64,000 nucleotides of DNA from Agreia sp. Leaf210 (lineage in GTDB: Bacteria; Actinomycetota; Actinomycetes; Actinomycetales; Microbacteriaceae), in contig NZ_LMKK01000001.1 in assembly GCF_001421485.1 (NCBI RefSeq), positions 1,102,361-1,166,360 on the forward strand. The letters run 5' to 3'. The number at the start of each line of letters is the position of its first letter. Positions within the stretch are counted from its first letter, which is position 1. Below are positions 15,845-24,863 of the stretch, piece after piece. The notes beneath the pieces were generated by a model. That model was not told where the DNA came from. It saw only the letters and a program-made list of their open reading frames with translations, and made no database searches. Position numbers and translations under genes: made by a program.

Positions 15845-18337
15845 TCAGAAAACTCCCTCGCTCACCTCGATCGTCGTGCTGAGGTGCAGGTCTGAGACGC
15901 TGGTTCCGGCGTGCAGTTCGAACGCGCCCTGCTCGTAGTGCCACCCCGGCTCACCCTGCGCATTCACACCCCAGTCGGCGAAGGCGCGAGCAGACACCGG
16001 GATGGTGACGGAGGCTCTCTCGCCGGGCTCGACGCGAACGGCGGCGAAACCGACGAGCCAGCGCACCGGACGGTCGATCGACGAGTCCGCGCGCGACGCG
16101 TAGACCTGCACGACCTGCTTGCCCCGGCGCGAGCCCGTGTTCGTGACCTGGACGGCTGCAGAGACGGTGCTGCCCTCTGAGATCGTCGAGCTGTCGAGCG
16201 CGAGGTCGTCGACGCTCCACGTCGTGTAGCCGAGCCCGTGGCCGAACGCATAGGCGGGCTCGGTTCCGGCCTTCAGCCAGGCCCGATACCCGATGTGGAT
16301 GCCCTCGTCGTACGACACCACTCCGTTCTGGGGGGTCACGTCGATCACGGGTACGTCGGCCTGCTCGATCGGCCAGGTGGTGGGCAAGCGGCCGCCCGGC
16401 TCGGCCAGCCCGAGCAGGATGTCGGCGACCGCGTCGCCGTACTCCTGGCCGCCGAACCAGCTCAGCAGCACCGCCGAGACCTCGTTGCGCCACGGGAGAA
16501 GCACGGGCGATCCGGAGTTGACCACCACGACGGTGCGCGGGTTCACCGCCGCGACCGCGCGCACGAGTTCGTCTTGCCGGCCGGGGAGCGCGAGCGACTC
16601 GCGGTCGTAGCCCTCCGACTCGACGCGGGAGTTCGTTCCGACGACGACCACGGCCACGTCGGCCGCCCGTGCCGCCTCGACGGCGTCGGCGATGAGCTGC
16701 TGGGGGTTCGAGCGATCCGGTTCGATGCCGATCGTGATACTCAGAGCCCCGGCAAGGGCCCCGCCCTGCGCGATGTCGTACTCGACGGTCACGTCGATCG
16801 GCTCGCCCTCGACGACGGGGACAGCCACAGAACTCGAGGGCGGAGACAGGAAGGCCGCGCCGAGGTCGGTGCCCTCGGTGAGGACGTTCTCCTCGTGCAA
16901 CAGCTCGCCGTTCACGATCACCCGGCCGTTGCCGGCGCCCGCGAAACCGAGCAGAATCTCGCCCGTCGCATCCGGCGTGTAGCGCGTGGTGAACTCGAGC
17001 ATCGACGCCTGCGCGATCGGAGCGTCGCCGCCGAACCAGACGAGCGCGGTGGCGCGTCGGTCTTCGTCGAAGATCGAGGCGCCGGATGCGTCGAGAAAGC
17101 GCACGTGCGCGCCGGATTCGCCGGTGGTCGGGTTGGTGATGCGGTCGAGGGGAAGCTCGGCGATGCCCTCCTGCACGACCGCTCCGACGGAATAGCTCAC
17201 TGTTGCATCGGGCAGCGCCGAGCGGAGCCCGTCGAGCGGGGTGACGACCTTCTCGGGGAGTACGGTGGCACTTCCTCCGCCCTGGGTGCGGGCAAAACGC
17301 GCGTTGTGCCCGATCACGGCGACGGAGGTCAGCGACGACGCGTTCCAGGGCAGCTCGGCGTTCTCGTTGCGCACGAGCACCGCGCCCTCGACCTCGGCTG
17401 TGCGGGCGAAGGCGGCTCCGTTTTCGACGACCACGGGCTCGGGCACGACGGCATCGAAGCCGTCGAGCGCGCCGACCCGGGCGGCGAGCGCGAGCAGTCG
17501 CAGCACCTTGCGGTCGACCACAGACTCCTCGACCTCGCCCGCGCGTACGGCGGCAACGAGAGCGTCGCCCCACGGACCGACGGGGCCGGGCATCACGAGG
17601 TCTTGCGAGAAGCGGGCGCTGTTCACGTCGCGCACCGCGGTCCAGTCGCTGATGACCACCCCGTCGAATCCCCACTCGGAGTTGAGGGGGGTCTCGAGCA
17701 GCTCGTTCTCGGTGACGGTGGCCCCGTTGACCGAGTTGTACGATGACATGACCAACCAGGCATGTGCCTCGGTGATCGCCTTCTCGAAGGCGAGCAGATA
17801 CAGCTCGCGCAGGGGTCGATCGGCCACCTTCACGTCGACGGTGAAACGGTCGGTCTCGAAGTCATTCGCGATGTAGTGCTTGGGCGTCGCGCCGACGCCG
17901 TTCTCCTGCAGACCCTCCACATAGGCCGCGGCGAGGTCGGCCGTGAGCACGGGGTCTTCGCTGAACGCCTCGAAGTGGCGGCCTCCGAGCGGCGAGCGGT
18001 GCAGGTTGATCGTTGGGCCGAGAACCACGTCGACGCCCTTGCGGCGAGCCTCGACGGCGGCGACGTTGCCGTAGCGGCGGGCGATGGCCGCATCCCATGA
18101 GGAGCCGAGCGCCGTGGCCGACGGCAGGTTCAGCGACGGGCTGCGCTCGTCCCACACCTCGCCGCGAACACCGGAGGGGCCGTCGGAGACGAGGATGCGC
18201 CGCAGGCCGATCTTATCGAGCGGCCAGGTGGCCCAGAAGTCGTGCCCGGTGAGGAGCAGCACCTTCTCTTCGAGGCTGAGCTTCGCGAGCAGCTCGAGCA
18301 GTCGCGGATCGGTGGAGGCCTGGATGCGGTCGGTCAT
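15845..18337 (-). CDS. Glycoside hydrolase family 3 beta-glucosidase with PA14 insertion
   Basis: An 830-residue protein without a signal peptide, so probably intracellular. The GH3 N-terminal barrel has PKHYIANDFETDR and the nucleophile Asp (about 231) in VVISDWTAVRDV. A PA14 carbohydrate-binding insertion follows at roughly residues 395-520 (FTTRYTPDATGEILLGFAG). The second GH3 domain has VVVVGTNSRVESEGYDR, and a fibronectin-III-like domain ends the protein. It should release glucose or another sugar from beta-glycosides. It is divergent from a TetR regulator gene, which is a plausible controller. Confidence 0.92.
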   Translation of the reverse strand: MTDRIQASTDPRLLELLAKLSLEEKVLLLTGHDFWATWPLDKIGLRRILVSDGPSGVRGEVWDERSPSLNLPSATALGSSWDAAIARRYGNVAAVEARRKGVDVVLGPTINLHRSPLGGRHFEAFSEDPVLTADLAAAYVEGLQENGVGATPKHYIANDFETDRFTVDVKVADRPLRELYLLAFEKAITEAHAWLVMSSYNSVNGATVTENELLETPLNSEWGFDGVVISDWTAVRDVNSARFSQDLVMPGPVGPWGDALVAAVRAGEVEESVVDRKVLRLLALAARVGALDGFDAVVPEPVVVENGAAFARTAEVEGAVLVRNENAELPWNASSLTSVAVIGHNARFARTQGGGSATVLPEKVVTPLDGLRSALPDATVSYSVGAVVQEGIAELPLDRITNPTTGESGAHVRFLDASGASIFDEDRRATALVWFGGDAPIAQASMLEFTTRYTPDATGEILLGFAGAGNGRVIVNGELLHEENVLTEGTDLGAAFLSPPSSSVAVPVVEGEPIDVTVEYDIAQGGALAGALSITIGIEPDRSNPQQLIADAVEAARAADVAVVVVGTNSRVESEGYDRESLALPGRQDELVRAVAAVNPRTVVVVNSGSPVLLPWRNEVSAVLLSWFGGQEYGDAVADILLGLAEPGGRLPTTWPIEQADVPVIDVTPQNGVVSYDEGIHIGYRAWLKAGTEPAYAFGHGLGYTTWSVDDLALDSSTISEGSTVSAAVQVTNTGSRRGKQVVQVYASRADSSIDRPVRWLVGFAAVRVEPGERASVTIPVSARAFADWGVNAQGEPGWHYEQGAFELHAGTSVSDLHLSTTIEVSEGVF

Positions 18338-18429
18338 GTCTCAAGTTGCTTTCTGTCGAACGACGAGGACTGCCCACGAAGAAACTCATCATTGGGCTAC
18401 GTCTGAGCGACGCTAACACGAAAAGCGAA

Positions 18430-18450
18430 TGGTTACTAGGTTTTTAACTG
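18430..18450. promoter_or_regulatory. Possible operator between GH3 and TetR genes
   Basis: GTTA (18432-18435) and TAAC (18445-18448) frame an AT-rich core in an otherwise GC-rich divergent promoter region. TAGAGT (18469-18474) sits 7 nt before the TetR start. The inverted repeat is short and the call is weak. Confidence 0.3.
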
Positions 18451-18481
18451 CGCGACTGTCGCCACCGGTAGAGTCGCCCCC

Positions 18482-19087
18482 ATGACGGTTAGCGGAAAGC
18501 CACGGGGCTCCTACGCCAAGACCGCTGCCCGACGGCGCGAGATCCTCGAGGCTGGCATCGAGGTCTTCTCGGCGAACGGCTTCCGCAGCGGCTCGATCCG
18601 CGAGATCGCCGAACGGGTGGGCATCAGCCAGGCCGGTCTACTGCACCATTTCTCGAACAAGAACGAGCTGCTCGCGGGTGTGCTCGAGCTGCGCGACGAC
18701 AAGTCTCGCGACATCTCGAATCTCGACAGCGCAGACGGGGTGGGACACCTCCGCGGCCTCGTGAAGGTCGTCGAGTACAACGCGGGAGTGCCGGGGCTCG
18801 TCGAACTGCACTGCATGCTCTCGGCCGAGGCCACCTCGCCCGGCCACCCCGCGCACAGCTACTTCGTCACTCGCTACCGGTCGGTGGTCGCACTCACGAC
18901 GGAGTCATTCGAGAGCGCCCGCGCCGCCGGCCAGCTGGCCCCCGGAGTCGACCCGGCCAGCGCGGCGCGCTCACTGGTGGCGCTGATGGACGGCCTTCAG
19001 GTGCAGTGGCTGCTCGACAGGGCCTCCGTCGACATGGCCGAGGAGACCCGCCGCTATCTGCGCCCTCTCCTCACCGTTCCGCTCTGA
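18482..19087 (+). CDS. TetR-family transcriptional regulator
   Basis: A 201-residue regulator. The TetR helix-turn-helix covers about residues 15-62 (RREILEAGIEVFSANGFR, IAERVGISQAGLLHHFSNK). The C-terminal ligand domain has ELHCMLSAEATSPGHPAH and ARSLVALMDGLQVQWLLD, a pattern common in TetR proteins next to glycosidase genes. It is divergent from the GH3 beta-glucosidase and probably represses it and itself. A TANNNT box close to the ATG suggests a leaderless mRNA. Confidence 0.88.
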   Translation: MTVSGKPRGSYAKTAARRREILEAGIEVFSANGFRSGSIREIAERVGISQAGLLHHFSNKNELLAGVLELRDDKSRDISNLDSADGVGHLRGLVKVVEYNAGVPGLVELHCMLSAEATSPGHPAHSYFVTRYRSVVALTTESFESARAAGQLAPGVDPASAARSLVALMDGLQVQWLLDRASVDMAEETRRYLRPLLTVPL

Positions 19088-19110
19088 TCGCGGGGGCGGA
19101 GCCGTCGCTA

Positions 19111-19827
19111 CTAGATGTGCCTCAGGAACCGGCCAGGGGCATCCAGAAAGAGCGAGAGATTGCGCACCAGGTCGAGCTCTGACCACTCGGAGCGGCGGAG
19201 GCCCCACTCGCCGACCTCATGGATGGCGGCGCCCGGGAACGCGGCCAGCACCGGCGAGTGAGTCGAGAGGATCACCTGAGACTTGCCCGTAGCCACGAGG
19301 TCTTTGAGCACGCCGATCAAGGCCAGGCAGCCCGAGAACGAGAGCGCGGATTCCGGCTCGTCGAGCACCCAGAGGCCCGGGCCGCGGAACCGATCGACGA
19401 CGAGCTCGAGAAAAGACTCGCCATGCGACATCTCATGGAAGTTGGGTTCGCTGCCGCCGGGATTCTGCTCGAGGTACGTGTAGAAGCCGTGCATGGTCTC
19501 GGCCCGCAGAAAATATCCGCGTTTGCTAGCCCCCGCGTTGCGCACGAGTTGCAGGTGCTGCCAGAGCGTCGACTCGCTCGTTCTCGTGGAGTGCATGGCA
19601 TTCACCGACCCGCCCTCGGGTGACAGCCCGTAGGCCTGGGCGATCGCCTCGACGAGAGTCGACTTGCCCGACCCGTTCTCGCCCACGAACACGGTGACCG
19701 GGGCGAAGTCGATGCCGTCGTCGAGTAGCTGCGTCACGGGGGCGAGGGTCGCGGGCCACGCCCCGCGAGGCATCGGCTCGAGTGGATGCTCGTGGGCGCG
19801 GCGCAGAGGAAAGCTCTCGAAGGCCAT
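19111..19827 (-). CDS. AAA/ABC-type ATPase (stand-alone, SMC/OLD-like fold)
   Basis: A 238-residue ATPase. Walker A is FVGENGSGKSTLVEAIA (about residues 48-60). The ABC signature region is EMSHGESFLELV, Walker B is GLWVLDEPESALS, and the H-loop is ILSTHSPVLAAFPGA. The fold class is that of AAA_15/AAA_21 stand-alone ATPases, for example YbjD-like and toxin/antiphage ATPases. No partner nuclease or membrane subunit is adjacent, so the role is open; conserved single-gene housekeeping versions are common in actinobacteria. Confidence 0.85.
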   Translation of the reverse strand: MAFESFPLRRAHEHPLEPMPRGAWPATLAPVTQLLDDGIDFAPVTVFVGENGSGKSTLVEAIAQAYGLSPEGGSVNAMHSTRTSESTLWQHLQLVRNAGASKRGYFLRAETMHGFYTYLEQNPGGSEPNFHEMSHGESFLELVVDRFRGPGLWVLDEPESALSFSGCLALIGVLKDLVATGKSQVILSTHSPVLAAFPGAAIHEVGEWGLRRSEWSELDLVRNLSLFLDAPGRFLRHI

Positions 19828-19945
19828 GGCCCCATTCTGCCGCGCTCGGCTGATCTTCAGTCTTTTCTGGGCAACATCGAAGAGCCAGCGAAGCTGCGCT
19901 CACTAGTGTCGGTGCGTTCGTTCTGCACCCCGAGGAGACCAGCTG

Positions 19946-20857
19946 ATGAGAGCCGACAAGACGCACTTCAGCGGACTCGGCAAGAAGGATCGCCGCGCCC
20001 TCGTGCGTGAACTCGCCCGACTCGAACGCGAAGAGGTAGCGCGACGACGACGGCGTCGACGCATCGCGTGGCGAGCCGGCCTCGGAGTCGCGGGTGTCGC
20101 CGTGCTGTCGGTCGGCACCGTCACCATCGTCTCGGCGCTGCAGCCGGTACCCGCCCTCGGACCGTTGAACATGGCCAGCGACGGCATCCTGTTCTCGGGC
20201 AACGGCAAGACGGTCACCGCAGCCACGACAGTGGCTCTCGAGTCGAAAGAGGCTCCCGAGACGAACCCGCTCGACGCGAGCGACGGCAGGCTGCACCTGG
20301 TCGCGTACGTCGACTACGGCAGCGCAGATTCAGCCACGTTCGAGACCACGAACGGCAGCACGCTGTTGTCGTGGGTGACCTCGGGCAATGCGACGCTCGA
20401 GCTGCACCCCGTGGCACTCGACGACTCGGTGAACCAGAACTACTCCACGCGCGCGGCGAACGCCGTGGCGTGCGTGGCCGATGCCTCACCCGACAGCGTT
20501 CCCGCCATCAACAGTGCGCTCGCTGCTGCCCAGCCGACCGCCGGAGCGTCGGGACTGACCGATGCGCAGCTCGTCGCACTCGTGCAGAAGGCGGGCGAGA
20601 ACGACACCTCGGTCGCAGACTGCATCACCTCGGGCGGCTTCGGCGACTGGGTCGCGGATGCCACGGGCCGGGCCCGCGCGTCGGTTCCGAATTCCGACGT
20701 GCCGACCCTCACGACCGCGCCGCTCGTGCTCGTGAACGGCAAGGCCTACACCGGACCCCTCGACGACGCGAGCGCCTTCGAATCGTTCGCGAAGAGCGTC
20801 TACGCGCCGGGGGCGGAGGCGCCGGCACCCACCGAGAGCACAGCGCCCGTCGGATAG
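19946..20857 (+). CDS. Membrane-anchored DsbA-like thioredoxin-fold protein lacking the CxxC motif
   Basis: A 303-residue protein. It has a long Arg-rich cytoplasmic N-terminus, a membrane helix (about residues 48-68) and an extracytoplasmic DsbA-like domain beginning LHLVAYVDYGSADSATFE. Where relatives carry a CPxC active site, this protein reads G-S-A-D-S. The cis-Pro loop is present (DVPTLTTAPLVLVNGK). Two other cysteines (VACVAD and ADCITS) remain. It may therefore be a non-redox chaperone or binding protein. The family is certain; the function is not. Confidence 0.8.
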   Translation: MRADKTHFSGLGKKDRRALVRELARLEREEVARRRRRRRIAWRAGLGVAGVAVLSVGTVTIVSALQPVPALGPLNMASDGILFSGNGKTVTAATTVALESKEAPETNPLDASDGRLHLVAYVDYGSADSATFETTNGSTLLSWVTSGNATLELHPVALDDSVNQNYSTRAANAVACVADASPDSVPAINSALAAAQPTAGASGLTDAQLVALVQKAGENDTSVADCITSGGFGDWVADATGRARASVPNSDVPTLTTAPLVLVNGKAYTGPLDDASAFESFAKSVYAPGAEAPAPTESTAPVG

Positions 20858-20880
20858 CGACGCGTCTGGCTGCGGCGTTC

Positions 20881-20939
20881 GTGCCCGAATACCTCCATTC
20901 CGTCGCCGCGATGACAGGGGAATGGCGGGATTCGGGCAC
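20881..20939. repeat. 59-bp palindromic element, copy 1 (intergenic)
   Basis: The left arm GTGCCCGAATACCTCCATTC (20881-20900) and right arm GAATGGCGGGATTCGGGCAC (20920-20939) pair at 18 of 20 positions around a 19-nt loop. It lies between convergent genes, so it could also act as a terminator. Same length and arms as the copies at 44464-44522 and 52466-52524. Confidence 0.88.
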
Positions 20940-20972
20940 AGAAGCTTCGCTGCGCGGCTCGGAGAGCGAGGG

Positions 20973-22208
20973 CTACGCGGCGAACGACTCCAGCGTGAGG
21001 GCGAGCTCGTCGACCAGCCAGTCGAGATCTTCTTTCGAGATCACGATCGGCGGGGCGAGGCGAATGGTCGATCCGTGCGTGTCTTTCGCCAGGATGCCGC
21101 GGGCGAGGAGTGCCTCACAGACCTCGCGACCCGATGCCAGCGCGGGGTCGATGTCGATACCCGCCCACAGGCCGGCGCCGCGCACCTCGACGACGCCGCG
21201 ACCCACGAGCGACAGCAGCCGCGAGTGCAGATGCGCGCCGAGTTCGGCCGCGCGGGCCTGGTACTCGCCGGTGGCGAGCAGGTCGACGACGGCGTGTCCG
21301 ACGGCGGCGGCCAGCGGGTTGCCGCCGAAGGTCGACCCGTGCTCGCCGGGGTTCAGCACGCCCAGGATGTCGGCGTTGCCCACGACAGCAGACACGGGAA
21401 CGATTCCGCCGCCCAGCGCCTTGCCCAGCAGGTAGAGGTCGGGCACGACGCCCACGAGGTCGCACGCGAACGTGGCTCCCGTGCGTCCGAGCCCGGACTG
21501 GATCTCATCCGCGATCATCAGCACGTTCTGCGCCGTGCACAGTTCACGCAGAGCGGGCAGATACGACGCGGGCGGAGCGACGATTCCCGCCTCGCCCTGG
21601 ATCGGCTCGACCAGCACGGCGACCGTGTTCTCGTCGATGGCGTTCGCCACGGCATCCACATCGCCGTAGGCGACACTGCGGAAGCCGGGCGTGAACGGGC
21701 CGAAGCCCTCGCGAGCCGTCTGGTCATCGGAGAAGCTGATGATCGAGATCGTGCGGCCGTGGAAGTTGCCGTCCATGACCACGATGTTGGCCTGCTCGGG
21801 CGCGACGCCCTTGACCCGATAACCCCAGGCTCGGGCCACCTTGATGCCCGACTCCACCGCCTCGGCGCCGGTGTTCATCGGCAGCACCATGTCTTTGCCC
21901 GCGAGCTCGGCGAGCGCGGTGACGAACGGGCCGAGTCGGTCGGAGTGGAACGCGCGCGACGTGAGCGTGATGCGGTCGAGCTGCGCCTTCGCCGCATCGA
22001 TGAGCACCGGGTTCGAGTGCCCGAAGTTGACGGCCGAATACGCGGCGAGACAGTCGAGGTAGCGTCGCCCGTCGATGTCGGTGACCCAGGCTCCGTCACC
22101 CGACTCGACGACGACCTGAAGCGGGTGGTAGTTGTGCGCGGCGTGCTCCTCGACGAGCCGGATGGCCGCCGCCTGGCTGGCCGAGAGCTCGAGGGCCACG
22201 GTGCTCAT
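20973..22208 (-). CDS. rocD: Ornithine aminotransferase
   Basis: A 411-residue PLP-dependent class-III aminotransferase. The cofactor region reads MNTGAEAVESGIKVARAW, the PLP Asp is in LMIADEIQSGLGRTG, and the Schiff-base Lys is in LLGKALGGGIVPVSA; GNPLAAAVGHAVVD follows. It converts ornithine and 2-oxoglutarate to glutamate semialdehyde and glutamate. The ATG overlaps the stop of the upstream gene (ATGA), so the two are coupled. PutA, which takes the semialdehyde on to glutamate, is encoded at 45180-48647. Confidence 0.93.
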   Translation of the reverse strand: MSTVALELSASQAAAIRLVEEHAAHNYHPLQVVVESGDGAWVTDIDGRRYLDCLAAYSAVNFGHSNPVLIDAAKAQLDRITLTSRAFHSDRLGPFVTALAELAGKDMVLPMNTGAEAVESGIKVARAWGYRVKGVAPEQANIVVMDGNFHGRTISIISFSDDQTAREGFGPFTPGFRSVAYGDVDAVANAIDENTVAVLVEPIQGEAGIVAPPASYLPALRELCTAQNVLMIADEIQSGLGRTGATFACDLVGVVPDLYLLGKALGGGIVPVSAVVGNADILGVLNPGEHGSTFGGNPLAAAVGHAVVDLLATGEYQARAAELGAHLHSRLLSLVGRGVVEVRGAGLWAGIDIDPALASGREVCEALLARGILAKDTHGSTIRLAPPIVISKEDLDWLVDELALTLESFAA

Positions 22209-23065
22209 CGGAGTTCCAGCGTGCAGCACTTGACCCCGCCGCCGCCGAGCAGCAACTCGGACAGGTCGACCTTGATGGGGTTGTAGCCGCGCTCGCGCAG
22301 CTGCTTCTCGAAGCCCAGGGCACGGTTCGCGATGACCACGTTGTAGCCGTCGGAGATCGAGTTGAGGCCCAGAATCGCACCGTCTTCTTCGCTGACCAGG
22401 ATCGCGTCGGGGAACCGCTTCTCGAGCTCGAGACGGCTGGCCGTGTCGAAGGCGCTGGGCAGGTAGGCGATGTTCGCCGAGGTGTCGCCCGTGAGCGGGT
22501 CGAGCACCGAGATCGCGGTGTCGAGGTGGTAGAAACGCGGGTCGACGAGGTTCAGCGTCACGACCTCGCGGCCGTAGATCTCTCCGAGTTCCTCGTGGCT
22601 GTTCGAGGCGCTGCGGAATCCGGTGCCCGCGAGGATCACGTCGCCGACGAGCAGGAAGTCGCCCTCGCCCTCGTTGGTGTTCTGCGGCTCGGCGACCTCG
22701 TAGCCGTGGTCGCGGAACCACTCCATGAACGCAGGGCCCTCGGGCTGGCGCTCGGGGTGTGTGAAGAGCGCACCGTAGGCGACGTTGTCGATGATGAACC
22801 CGCCGTTGGCGGTGTAGACCATGTCGGGCAACCCGGGGATCTGGTCGATCAGCTCGACGGTGTGGCCGAGCGACAGGTAGGTCTCGTAGAGCGTGTTCCA
22901 CTGCGTGACGGCCAGCGACGTGTCGGTGGGGATCGCCGGATCCATCCACGGATTGATGCGGTAGGCCACCGTGAAGTGGTCGGGGCGGCACATGAGGTAG
23001 TGCCGCTTGGTGGCGACGCGAGCGGGAGCCTGAGCCTGGTCTGAGGTTTCGAGAGTGGACGTCAT
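22205..23065 (-). CDS. Guanidino-group-modifying enzyme (DDAH / arginine-dihydrolase-like)
   Basis: A 286-residue pentein-fold enzyme of the arginine deiminase superfamily. Visible active-site elements are MVYTANGGFI (residues about 82-92), NEGEGDF, the catalytic His in RFYHLDTAISVL, and the nucleophile Cys in GGGGVKCCTLELR at the extreme C-terminus. Usual annotation is dimethylargininase. The TANGG motif resembles the ArgZ/AgrE arginine dihydrolases, which give ornithine directly (from memory). That would make it the obvious feeder of the coupled RocD. A divergent Lrp/AsnC gene probably regulates the pair. Confidence 0.8.
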   Translation of the reverse strand: MTSTLETSDQAQAPARVATKRHYLMCRPDHFTVAYRINPWMDPAIPTDTSLAVTQWNTLYETYLSLGHTVELIDQIPGLPDMVYTANGGFIIDNVAYGALFTHPERQPEGPAFMEWFRDHGYEVAEPQNTNEGEGDFLLVGDVILAGTGFRSASNSHEELGEIYGREVVTLNLVDPRFYHLDTAISVLDPLTGDTSANIAYLPSAFDTASRLELEKRFPDAILVSEEDGAILGLNSISDGYNVVIANRALGFEKQLRERGYNPIKVDLSELLLGGGGVKCCTLELR

Positions 23066-23245
23066 GGGGAGTTCCTCCGAGGATTGTCACGGGAGGCGGA
23101 CTGAGTCCAGTGGCCCAGGCCTGTTGCACAGCCGGGCACGCCTTCGACCAGTCTTGCATGCGGCAATCCGCGCGTGACGATCTTTCGACGCCGAACTCAT
23201 GCGCCAAGTGCCAGCCGCTGCAACAATTCCGCGTATCCTCGCTGT

Positions 23246-23674
23246 ATGGACGCGCTGGACTACAAGATTCTCGACCTGCTCAAGCTCAATTCCCGCTCGG
23301 GCTACGGCGACATCGGCCAGGTCATCGGGCTGTCGGCCTCGGCGGTCAAGCGGCGCATCGACAGGCTCGTGGGCAGCGGCATCATCCGCGGCTTCACGAT
23401 TCAACTCGATCCCACCCTCGACGGCACGGTGACCGAGGCGTACGTCGAGCTGTTCTGCCGCGGAACCGTCGCGCCCGCCGAGCTCAAGCGCATCCTGTCG
23501 TCTGTGCCCGAGGTGGTCGATGCGGGAACCGTCACGGGCAGCGCCGACGCCATCGTGCACATGCGCTCGCGCGACATCCCGAGCCTCGAGCTCGCCCTCG
23601 AGAAGGTGCGCATCGCGCCCAACGTCGACCACACGCGCAGCGCCATCGTGCTCTCGAACCTGATCCGCAGGTAG
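23246..23674 (+). CDS. Lrp/AsnC-family regulator
   Basis: A 142-residue protein. The N-terminal helix-turn-helix is LDYKILDLLKLNSRSGYGD followed by GLSASAVKRRIDRLV. The C-terminal RAM/ACT-like ligand domain holds VDAGTVTGSADAIVHMR. ATG 23246 was chosen because TATCCT (23234-23239) lies 6 nt upstream; an in-frame extension to 23174 has no support. It is divergent from the ddaH-like/rocD pair and is its likely amino-acid-responsive controller. Confidence 0.9.
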   Translation: MDALDYKILDLLKLNSRSGYGDIGQVIGLSASAVKRRIDRLVGSGIIRGFTIQLDPTLDGTVTEAYVELFCRGTVAPAELKRILSSVPEVVDAGTVTGSADAIVHMRSRDIPSLELALEKVRIAPNVDHTRSAIVLSNLIRR

Positions 23675-23693
23675 CACTGGCAGACTTCGACTC

Positions 23694-24470
23694 GTGCACG
23701 CCCCCAATAATCCGCCCGAGATCGATCTCCGGGCCGAGTTCACGCGCTTCATGATGTCGTACAAATTCGCCATCGACGAGGTCATGACGAAGATCAACAT
23801 CCTGCGCGAAGAGTTCAACCACGTGCACGACTACAACCCGATCGAGCACGTCAATTCGAGGCTGAAGTCGCCCGAGTCCATCCTCGAGAAGGCCCAGCGC
23901 AAGAGTCTCGAGATCGACACCGCCGTGATCCGCGAGAACATCCACGACATCGCCGGGATCCGCATCACCTGCAGTTTTCTGAGCGACATCTATAAGATCC
24001 GCGACATGCTCGCGCGCCAGGTCGACCTCACGGTGATCACCGAGCGCGACTACGTGGCCGCCCCCAAGGCCAACGGCTACACGAGCCTGCATCTCATCGT
24101 CTCGATTCCCGTCTTCATGTCGGACAGGGTCGAGCAGGTACCCGTCGAGATCCAGATCCGCACCATCGCCATGGACTTCTGGGCGAGCCTCGAGCACAAG
24201 ATCTATTACAAGTACAACCGCGAGGTTCCGGTGACGCTGCTCGACGAACTCAAAGACGCCGCGGCCACCGCGAACCGTCTCGACCTCAAGATGCAGAATC
24301 TGCACACGCAGGTTCGTCAGCTGAATGCGAGCGCCGATGCAGGGCCCGCTGGCAACGAGGGCACCGTTCCCTTCGGCGACCTCGAACGCCTCATCGTGCC
24401 CAAGGCGCTGCTCGACTCGCTGGCAGAGCAGTCACCCCGACCTGCACCGACCGAGGCGTCCGATGCCTGA
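23694..24470 (+). CDS. Small alarmone synthetase (RelA/SpoT nucleotidyltransferase domain, RelQ/YjbM-like)
   Basis: A 258-residue GTP pyrophosphokinase-type protein without the hydrolase, TGS or ACT domains. Core motifs are DIAGIRITCSFLSDIYKI, NGYTSLHLIVSIPV, VEIQIRTIAMDFWASLEH and IYYKYNR. It should make (p)ppGpp from ATP and GDP/GTP and work as a homotetramer, as RelQ does. The start is GTG 23694. Its stop overlaps the following GntR gene by 8 nt, implying co-expression. Confidence 0.9.
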   Translation: MHAPNNPPEIDLRAEFTRFMMSYKFAIDEVMTKINILREEFNHVHDYNPIEHVNSRLKSPESILEKAQRKSLEIDTAVIRENIHDIAGIRITCSFLSDIYKIRDMLARQVDLTVITERDYVAAPKANGYTSLHLIVSIPVFMSDRVEQVPVEIQIRTIAMDFWASLEHKIYYKYNREVPVTLLDELKDAAATANRLDLKMQNLHTQVRQLNASADAGPAGNEGTVPFGDLERLIVPKALLDSLAEQSPRPAPTEASDA

Positions 24471-24843
24471 CACGAGTTTTCCCGGCGCCTGGTCGGTGGA
24501 TGCCGAGGGCTCGGCGCCCCCGTTCGAGCAGCTGCGGGCGCGCGTTCTCGACCTGGTCACCTCGGGTGACTTGCCCGCGGGCTTCCGGCTGCCGCCGGTG
24601 CGCACGCTCGCCGAGCAGCTCGGGCTCGCAGCGAACACGGTCGCCCGGGCCTACAAAGAACTCGAGGCCGACGGGATCGTCGAGACCCACGGAAGGGGAG
24701 GCACTCTCGTCTCGGCGCAGGGTGACGCGGCCCGTCGCGCGGCCCAGCAGGCGGCCGCGGAATACGCGGCGAAGACCCGCTCACTGGGCATCACGGAAGC
24801 CGACGCCCTTGAACTGGCGAGGACAGCCCTGAGCCTTCGCTGA
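24463..24843 (+). CDS. Short GntR-family regulator, YtrA type
   Basis: A 126-residue protein. The GntR winged helix occupies about residues 15-82: PFEQLRARVLDLVTSGDL, LPPVRTLAEQLGLAANTVARAY, LEADGIVETHGRGGT. A short helical dimerisation tail replaces an effector domain, as in YtrA. Relatives usually control ABC transporters, but here the gene overlaps the alarmone synthetase gene and no such transporter is beside it. The target is unknown. Confidence 0.87.
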   Translation: MPDTSFPGAWSVDAEGSAPPFEQLRARVLDLVTSGDLPAGFRLPPVRTLAEQLGLAANTVARAYKELEADGIVETHGRGGTLVSAQGDAARRAAQQAAAEYAAKTRSLGITEADALELARTALSLR

Positions 24844-24863
24844 CCGAACGGCGGCGCAGAACG

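Noticed and set aside
19111-19827. AAA ATPase as part of a defence island
   Set aside because: No nuclease, toxin or other defence gene is adjacent; neighbours are metabolic and regulatory.
23066-23245. Alternative upstream starts for the Lrp/AsnC gene at 23174
   Set aside because: The extra residues are unlike any Lrp N-terminus, and the TATCCT box is placed for the ATG at 23246.
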